A stretch of 23,385 nt of DNA. Source: a virus. A model generated the notes under the pieces. It had not been told where the DNA came from and searched no databases. It was given only the letters and a program-made list of their open reading frames with translations. Of the stretch, positions 19,271 to 23,385 are shown one piece after another. Each line of letters starts with the position of its first letter. Position 1 is the first letter of the stretch. The position numbers and the translations under genes are program-made. Location: positions 1 to 23,385 of IMG/VR virus record IMGVR_UViG_3300021963_000666, one strand, 5' to 3'.

Positions 19271-20262
19271 TGAGACACATATTAACTATATTATTCGTTT
19301 TATTATCATTTGTAGGTTTAGCTCAAACATTTACCTATAGTGGTTATGTTTACACAGCAAGTGGATCACCAGCAGTTAATGTTCCAATCAAAATATATAA
19401 ACGTACAACTCCAACTTTAACAGGATTTACATCTCAGAATAACTATAATGGTCATTCATATTACAGATCTACAGGTTCGGCATTTTGGTTAACAGCAAAA
19501 GCAAACTGTGAAGCTATGGGTGGACATTTAGTTACTGTAACAACAGCAGCTGAAAATACTTTTATTTTTAATTTATGGCCTTCAGGTTGGATTGGATTAA
19601 CAGATGAAGTAACTGAAGGTGTTTGGAGGTGGGTAACTGGAGAGGCTTATTCTTATACATCTTGGAATCCTGGAGAACCAAACAATGCCGGTAATGAAGA
19701 TTATGTTCAATTTGTTGGTGGTGGTAAATGGAATGACTTACCAAATGGTGTTTCTTTACCTTATGTACTTGAATTTGAATATATTGTAAATTACACTAGC
19801 TGGACTTTAGAATCAACAGTTTATACTAACTCATTAGGATATTACGTTTACTCAGGAGCAACAAACCCATCAGTAGAATGGTATGCTGAAATATCAGCTC
19901 CTAATCCAGTTACAATACCAACTAACACTGATATAACTGCTATATCTAATGTAGTAAATAAACGAACAACATTTAATGGTATTCATTATTATATGTATGA
20001 TGTAAATAATGATGGAGCTATAACAATATCAGATGCTTATTATGTTAATGCTAAAAGATGGAATATATTTGCTAGTTGGATTGATATATCTAATTCATTA
20101 TTATTTACAACAGCACAATATAATGCTATTAAAGCAACAACAGCTAATATAAAAGCAACTTATCCTGGTATAAGTAGTATTACAACACCTACAATGACTG
20201 CTAGTACAACAACAAACTATTATATAATATCACCTGGTTATTCAGGGACAGTAAGTTATTAA
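19270..20262 (+). CDS. Exported C-type lectin protein with dockerin domain
   Basis: 330 aa. Signal peptide MRHILTILFVLLSFVGLAQ. Residues 22-45 (YSGYVYTASGSPAVNVPIKIYK) look like a carboxypeptidase-regulatory-like start. The C-type lectin domain spans about 58-171 (HSYYRSTGSAFWLTAKANCEAMGGHLVTV, WIGLTDE, EPN at 136-138, WND at 154-156, YVLEFEY). EPN plus WND is the Ca-dependent mannose-type sugar site. The domain has only one Cys (C80), lacking the usual disulfides. The dockerin Ca loop is D244-x-N246-x-D248...D255 (DVNNDGAITISDAY), followed by a C-terminal region homologous to that of the 13925 protein (FTTAQYNAIKATTANI against FTAAEYNTISTATTNL). It shares one base with the preceding stop. 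Confidence 0.82.
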   Translation: MRHILTILFVLLSFVGLAQTFTYSGYVYTASGSPAVNVPIKIYKRTTPTLTGFTSQNNYNGHSYYRSTGSAFWLTAKANCEAMGGHLVTVTTAAENTFIFNLWPSGWIGLTDEVTEGVWRWVTGEAYSYTSWNPGEPNNAGNEDYVQFVGGGKWNDLPNGVSLPYVLEFEYIVNYTSWTLESTVYTNSLGYYVYSGATNPSVEWYAEISAPNPVTIPTNTDITAISNVVNKRTTFNGIHYYMYDVNNDGAITISDAYYVNAKRWNIFASWIDISNSLLFTTAQYNAIKATTANIKATYPGISSITTPTMTASTTTNYYIISPGYSGTVSY

Positions 20263-20264
20263 TT

Positions 20265-21083
20265 ATGAAAAAGATTTTATTACTTATATTATTACCTATA
20301 TTATCGTTTGGGCAAATTAATCCTCCACCACCTCCCCCTCCAACTACAACAACTACTACAAATCAAGAATTTGGTACAACACAAAATGGGATTATGGGAG
20401 CACAATCTAGATCATTTGGTGGTGGAAGTATAATTAAACCAAATCAAATACTAAATTCAGCTGACTTAACATTTATAGGAAGTAATACTTACGAAACTGA
20501 TCAACCTGCATTCAGACCAGGTACTAGTTTAAGTTGGGGTAAATTTAATTATGGTAAAGGATTTGGTATAAATGCTTTAACAACATTTGATTTCACTCAA
20601 CAAACATATTCACTCTATTATAGAAATAAAAACTGGTATTATCATTTAAACTTTGGTAAAATGGGTTCAACATATAATAGAGGTACTAGTGTAACTAGAG
20701 TTTGGTTTTCTAAAAAAGTAAAAGATCTAAGTTCAGGTATTCAATTTGGAGTGGCTATAGTTGAAAATAGAGATAAAGACAATATAAATCCTTATTATGT
20801 TTTAGTACCTTATACAGCATTTCTAATTCAGAAAGAATTTAAAATAACAAGCAAAATACAATACAAACCAGAAGCGTTTATAACATTCTGTTCTCCTTAT
20901 TATGATATAGGAAAAGATTTTACAAGTACTTCAACCACATTCAACGCAGTTGTAGGTAATGCTTTTAGTTTACAATTGTCAAAGAGTTTTAAATTAAATT
21001 TAACTTACAGAGGAAATATGAATACAACGCCAAAATGGGGTTTGATGCATACTATATTAATTGGTTCAACACTTAAATTTTAA
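20265..21083 (+). CDS. Exported Pro-rich, outer-membrane barrel-like protein
   Basis: 272 aa. Signal peptide MKKILLLILLPILSFGQ, then a run of seven Pro and six Thr (about 20-32), then a Ser/Gly-rich stretch. From about residue 58 (IIKPNQILNSADLTFIGSN) it is a series of aromatic, alternating strands (YSLYYRNKNWYYHLNFGK, TSVTRVWFSKKV, GIQFGVAIVENR) ending HTILIGSTLKF with terminal Phe, the classic C-terminus of an outer-membrane beta-barrel. It resembles the barrel part of the 17993 protein but lacks the long Gly linker. It starts two bases after the lectin gene. Confidence 0.68.
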   Translation: MKKILLLILLPILSFGQINPPPPPPPTTTTTTNQEFGTTQNGIMGAQSRSFGGGSIIKPNQILNSADLTFIGSNTYETDQPAFRPGTSLSWGKFNYGKGFGINALTTFDFTQQTYSLYYRNKNWYYHLNFGKMGSTYNRGTSVTRVWFSKKVKDLSSGIQFGVAIVENRDKDNINPYYVLVPYTAFLIQKEFKITSKIQYKPEAFITFCSPYYDIGKDFTSTSTTFNAVVGNAFSLQLSKSFKLNLTYRGNMNTTPKWGLMHTILIGSTLKF

Positions 21084-21085
21084 TT

Positions 21086-21538
21086 ATGAAATACATTTTA
21101 TTATTTTTATTATTATTTCCATTCACAACACAAGCACAACAAGCATGTGTTAAAGTAGATACAGTATATGTAACTGCTAAATTAAAACAATTATCAACTA
21201 GAGATGTTCGTTTCGGTATTAAACAAACAGCAGATGAGCTATTAAGTGAAAAACACTGTCTATCAGATGTTGGTGAACCGATAGCAATTGAGATATTTTA
21301 TATTGGAATGCCTTCATCATCACTACGTTTTGGAGGCGTGGGTACAGCCACTCAAACAACTGAAATAGGAATTAAATTACATTTTATGGGTAATGTATTA
21401 GAAGGTAAAGGTGCTTCAAGTACAGACGTTAGAACAGTGATGATTGAATTGCAAGATGGAAAAATACCATTTTCAAAAATGACCATATCCAACGCTATAA
21501 AACAAGCATTACAAGAAGCCATAGAAAAATTAGATTGA
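21086..21538 (+). CDS. Small exported CsgG-like paralogue
   Basis: 150 aa. Signal peptide MKYILLFLLLFPFTTQAQ. The C-terminal half aligns by eye with the CsgG-like protein at 16912: GTATQTTEIGIKLHFMGNVLEG against KATATQTTRLGLQIKFVDAESG, then a similar terminal helix (ISNAIKQALQEAIEKL). The two genes share 18 identical bases at this motif (17380-17397 and 21344-21361). The N-terminal half is much shorter than in CsgG. It closes the export island; its TGA stop overlaps the TTGACC box of the next promoter-like element. Confidence 0.65.
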   Translation: MKYILLFLLLFPFTTQAQQACVKVDTVYVTAKLKQLSTRDVRFGIKQTADELLSEKHCLSDVGEPIAIEIFYIGMPSSSLRFGGVGTATQTTEIGIKLHFMGNVLEGKGASSTDVRTVMIELQDGKIPFSKMTISNAIKQALQEAIEKLD

Positions 21539-21563
21539 CCGAAGTCCTTTGATTATATTTAAT
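21535..21563 (+). promoter_or_regulatory. Promoter-like element TTGACC-N12-TTATATTTAAT (class A)
   Basis: TTGACC 21535-21540 and TTATATTTAAT 21553-21563, again with exactly 12 bases between. It sits in the only gap (about 45 bases) after the export island and 20 bases before the ATG at 21584. Confidence 0.65.
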
Positions 21564-21583
21564 TATATAAAAAATTAAAGGTT

Positions 21584-21661
21584 ATGCATATATTGATCGC
21601 ACCAATCATATTTTTAGCAATTCTAATTTACGCTTACAACAAAGGAAAACAACAAAAATAA
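21584..21661 (+). CDS. Micro-membrane protein (25 aa)
   Basis: HILIAPIIFLAILIYAYNKGKQQK is one hydrophobic segment with a basic end. It follows the promoter-like element and an AAAGG-containing leader and stops four bases before the next ATG, which has a similar AAGGTT leader. Its position and repeated leader support a translated small protein; function unknown. Confidence 0.5.
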   Translation: MHILIAPIIFLAILIYAYNKGKQQK

Positions 21662-21665
21662 GGTT

Positions 21666-22487
21666 ATGAATATAATATACAACTTAAACCCAGACACTGG
21701 GTTAATGAGATTGGAATTTAAAAAGAACCTATTTACAGCTCATGATTTCACCAGTGTAGATCGTCAAAAACAATTTGAGCAGTACATTTTACCTATGTTA
21801 GCAGCTAATAACAAATTAGTGTTAACAGGTAGTTTGTCTCTTAAATTATTAGGTTTTGAACCGATGGATGATATAATAGGTGATTTTGATCTCGGTTTAA
21901 TAGATGAATTTACAGAAGAAGATTATAATATATTAAAGAATTTCTTTGGTTTAAGAGATACACATTCTGGTTATAATCAAGAGGAAATGATAGAAAAATC
22001 ATCATTTGATCCTAAAGCACATATGTGGCAGTTTTCTAAAACATATAGTGAACCAGGAAACGATTATCCTGATTTAAATAGAGAAGTTTACTTCAAATTG
22101 GATATTTTCAATGATGAAATCATTAGATTAAAAGATACAATGACTATTTTTTATAATGATTTTGAAGTAAAATTAGTTCATCCAAGTATAACTTACAGTT
22201 ATAGAATGAGATACGCTTTAGATATTAGATCAAGTGTCACATTTAAGTATTGGAAACGAATGGAAGCATTTATGGATAATGCTAAACTATATTATCATAA
22301 TTTAAGAGCCATTCAAAAAATGTTAATGAGAGTAGAAGAACATAATGCGAATGTTAAAGATGATAAAGAAAAATTAGTAAGATTAAAAGAACTAATCTCA
22401 AGAAGAGATTATAATGCAAATAGTTTTATGGAAAAAATAATGGAGGTAGCAAATGAAGACAATAGCGATAGGGGATGTCCATGGTAA
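21666..22487 (+). CDS. Nucleotidyltransferase-fold protein
   Basis: 273 aa. Residues 52-77 read LVLTGSLSLKLLGF then DDIIGDFDLGLI, giving the G-S and D73-x-D75 motif of the polymerase-beta-type nucleotidyltransferase superfamily. A third acidic strand residue is provided by FKLDIFND (D146). The C-terminal part is long, helical and charged (YWKRMEAFMDNAKLYYHNLRAIQKML, then a Lys/Glu helix). It may transfer NMP to RNA, protein or a small molecule; the substrate cannot be read. It overlaps the phosphoesterase gene by 35 bases, so the two are coupled. It resembles uncharacterised phage nucleotidyltransferases rather than DNA polymerases or poly(A) polymerase. Confidence 0.65.
   Translation: MNIIYNLNPDTGLMRLEFKKNLFTAHDFTSVDRQKQFEQYILPMLAANNKLVLTGSLSLKLLGFEPMDDIIGDFDLGLIDEFTEEDYNILKNFFGLRDTHSGYNQEEMIEKSSFDPKAHMWQFSKTYSEPGNDYPDLNREVYFKLDIFNDEIIRLKDTMTIFYNDFEVKLVHPSITYSYRMRYALDIRSSVTFKYWKRMEAFMDNAKLYYHNLRAIQKMLMRVEEHNANVKDDKEKLVRLKELISRRDYNANSFMEKIMEVANEDNSDRGCPW
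22442..22447 (+). promoter_or_regulatory. Shine-Dalgarno site GGAGGT
   Basis: GGAGGT lies five bases upstream of the ATG at 22453, inside the nucleotidyltransferase gene. It is the only strong Shine-Dalgarno site I see; most starts here have A/T-rich leaders. It supports the internal start of the phosphoesterase gene. Confidence 0.6.
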
Positions 22488-23196
22488 TAATGTATGGAAA
22501 AAAATAGTTGAACATGAAAATGCAGATAAAGTAATTTTCATAGGTGATTACTTTGATTCATTTGAGATTCCACCTTCAGACCAAATAAATAACTTTTTAG
22601 ATATTATTGAATATAAGAAATCAAGTGGTAAGGAAGTTATTATGTTAATCGGTAATCATGATTATCATTATATGAGAGGTATTGATGAAACATATTCAGG
22701 TTATAAAGCAGGTTATAGACCAGCAATTGAATTTTTATTAGAAGATAACAAACAACACTTACAAATGGCTTATCAAGATGGAGAATTTTTATTTAGCCAC
22801 GCTGGTGTAAGTAGTGTATTTATGGATTTTGCTTTTAGTTATAAATGGAGAGTAGAAAATATTGCTGATGATTTAAATGAAATGTTTAAATATAAACCAC
22901 TTACATTTGGTTTTGGTAAATTTAGAAATCCAGAATTTAATATAGATCCTTACGGTGATGATAAAGAACAATCTCCAATTTGGATTAGACCAAAATCATT
23001 AATGAGAGCAAATTATGATACATTAAGAAAAGAAGTTATTCAAGTTGTAGGACATACCCAAATAAAGGAAATGGACATTAAAGGTAAAGCAACAGGTAAT
23101 AGATATTTTTTAATAGATTGTTTGGAGACATCAGGAGAATATCTTATTATTGAAGATGGAGTTGTAACAAATAATTCACACAGAAACTATGAATAA
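22453..23196 (+). CDS. Calcineurin-like metallophosphoesterase
   Basis: 247 aa. The dinuclear-metal motifs are all present in order: GDVHG (7-11), GDYFD (31-35), GNHD (67-70), FSHAG (about 113-117) and GHTQ near residue 205. This is the PPP/Ser-Thr phosphatase-type metallophosphoesterase fold, related to lambda phosphatase and to diadenosine tetraphosphatase-like enzymes. Substrates could be phosphoproteins, 2',3'-cyclic or terminal RNA phosphates, or dinucleotides. The gene starts inside the nucleotidyltransferase gene at a clear Shine-Dalgarno site and overlaps the following ORF by eight bases, so it belongs to a three-gene unit. Confidence 0.88.
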   Translation: MKTIAIGDVHGNNVWKKIVEHENADKVIFIGDYFDSFEIPPSDQINNFLDIIEYKKSSGKEVIMLIGNHDYHYMRGIDETYSGYKAGYRPAIEFLLEDNKQHLQMAYQDGEFLFSHAGVSSVFMDFAFSYKWRVENIADDLNEMFKYKPLTFGFGKFRNPEFNIDPYGDDKEQSPIWIRPKSLMRANYDTLRKEVIQVVGHTQIKEMDIKGKATGNRYFLIDCLETSGEYLIIEDGVVTNNSHRNYE

Positions 23197-23385
23197 TATA
23201 GAAGATCCAGATTATATAGAACGTAGAGACTACTTAGTCAATATAATACGTAAACAAAACTTTCTATGGGAACGTGGTTTAGGTGATGACAATTCATATC
23301 AAGGTAAACCTAGAGGTAGAAAACCAGCTCCATCAAAACGTATAGCAAATGTGGACCACTCCAAAAAACGAAATAGATACCAGGA
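23189..23385 (+). CDS. Hypothetical protein, cut by window end
   Basis: ATG 23189 overlaps the phosphoesterase stop by eight bases, and the frame stays open to the last base (65 codons). The visible part is highly charged: an acidic, Tyr-containing start (MNNIEDPDYIERRDYLVN) and then a basic stretch rich in K, R and P (QGKPRGRKPAPSKR), suggesting nucleic-acid contact. Too incomplete to assign. Confidence 0.5.
   Translation, partial: MNNIEDPDYIERRDYLVNIIRKQNFLWERGLGDDNSYQGKPRGRKPAPSKRIANVDHSKKRNRYQ

Overview
This 23.4 kb AT-rich window looks like part of a large, T4-related tailed phage infecting a member of the Bacteroidota, probably a flavobacterium. The T4-like signal is a family B DNA polymerase with gp43-type motifs, followed directly by a gp45-sized sliding clamp. 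The Bacteroidota signal comes from type IX secretion, cohesin and dockerin domains, signal peptides of the MKKLL...AQ type, start codons preceded by A/T-rich leaders rather than Shine-Dalgarno sites, and a promoter core (TATATTTA) that resembles the Bacteroidota -7 element. Every gene I can support is on the + strand. TAA, TAG and TGA all end genes, so the standard code applies.

Layout. (1) 1-3930: a tightly packed nucleotide-metabolism block with QueC, QueE, GTP cyclohydrolase I and a dCTP deaminase/dUTPase-fold protein, mixed with small unknown and membrane proteins. FolE, QueE and QueC are three of the four preQ0 enzymes, which suggests 7-deazaguanine DNA modification; QueD and the DNA-inserting enzyme DpdA are not in the window. 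(2) 3950-5886: two Thr/Pro repeat proteins, probably virion or adhesion proteins, each behind its own promoter-like motif. (3) 5896-9265: DNA polymerase and sliding clamp, each with a promoter-like element ending two bases before the ATG. (4) 9270-12161: an Hsp20, a small unknown, GroES and a full-length GroEL. (5) 12169-13888: a small lipoprotein, then an RNA cluster: an oversized Leu-type tRNA, tRNA-Gln(TTG), a tRNA-like gene with a hairpin inserted in its D-loop, and a complete tmRNA with a 24-residue tag frame. An HNH endonuclease with a strong terminator follows. (6) 13890-16912: an exported cohesin/dockerin/T9SS-sorting protein interrupted by an in-frame TGA, a small lipoprotein, and three membrane proteins that may include a holin. 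(7) 16912-21538: six abutting genes forming an export or surface island: a CsgG-like protein, a membrane/coiled-coil protein, a Gly-rich barrel-like protein, a C-type lectin-dockerin protein, a second barrel-like protein and a small CsgG-like paralogue. (8) 21535-23385: a micro-membrane protein, a nucleotidyltransferase-fold protein overlapping a metallophosphoesterase, and a cut-off ORF.

The most unusual content is region 7 with the dockerin/cohesin/T9SS gene of region 6. Together they look like a phage-encoded set of envelope and cell-surface proteins that would use host secretion and its own CsgG-like proteins to display a Ca-dependent lectin. The abnormal tRNAs and long-tag tmRNA are the second centre of interest. 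All functional calls are from reading motifs by eye; no database search was possible.
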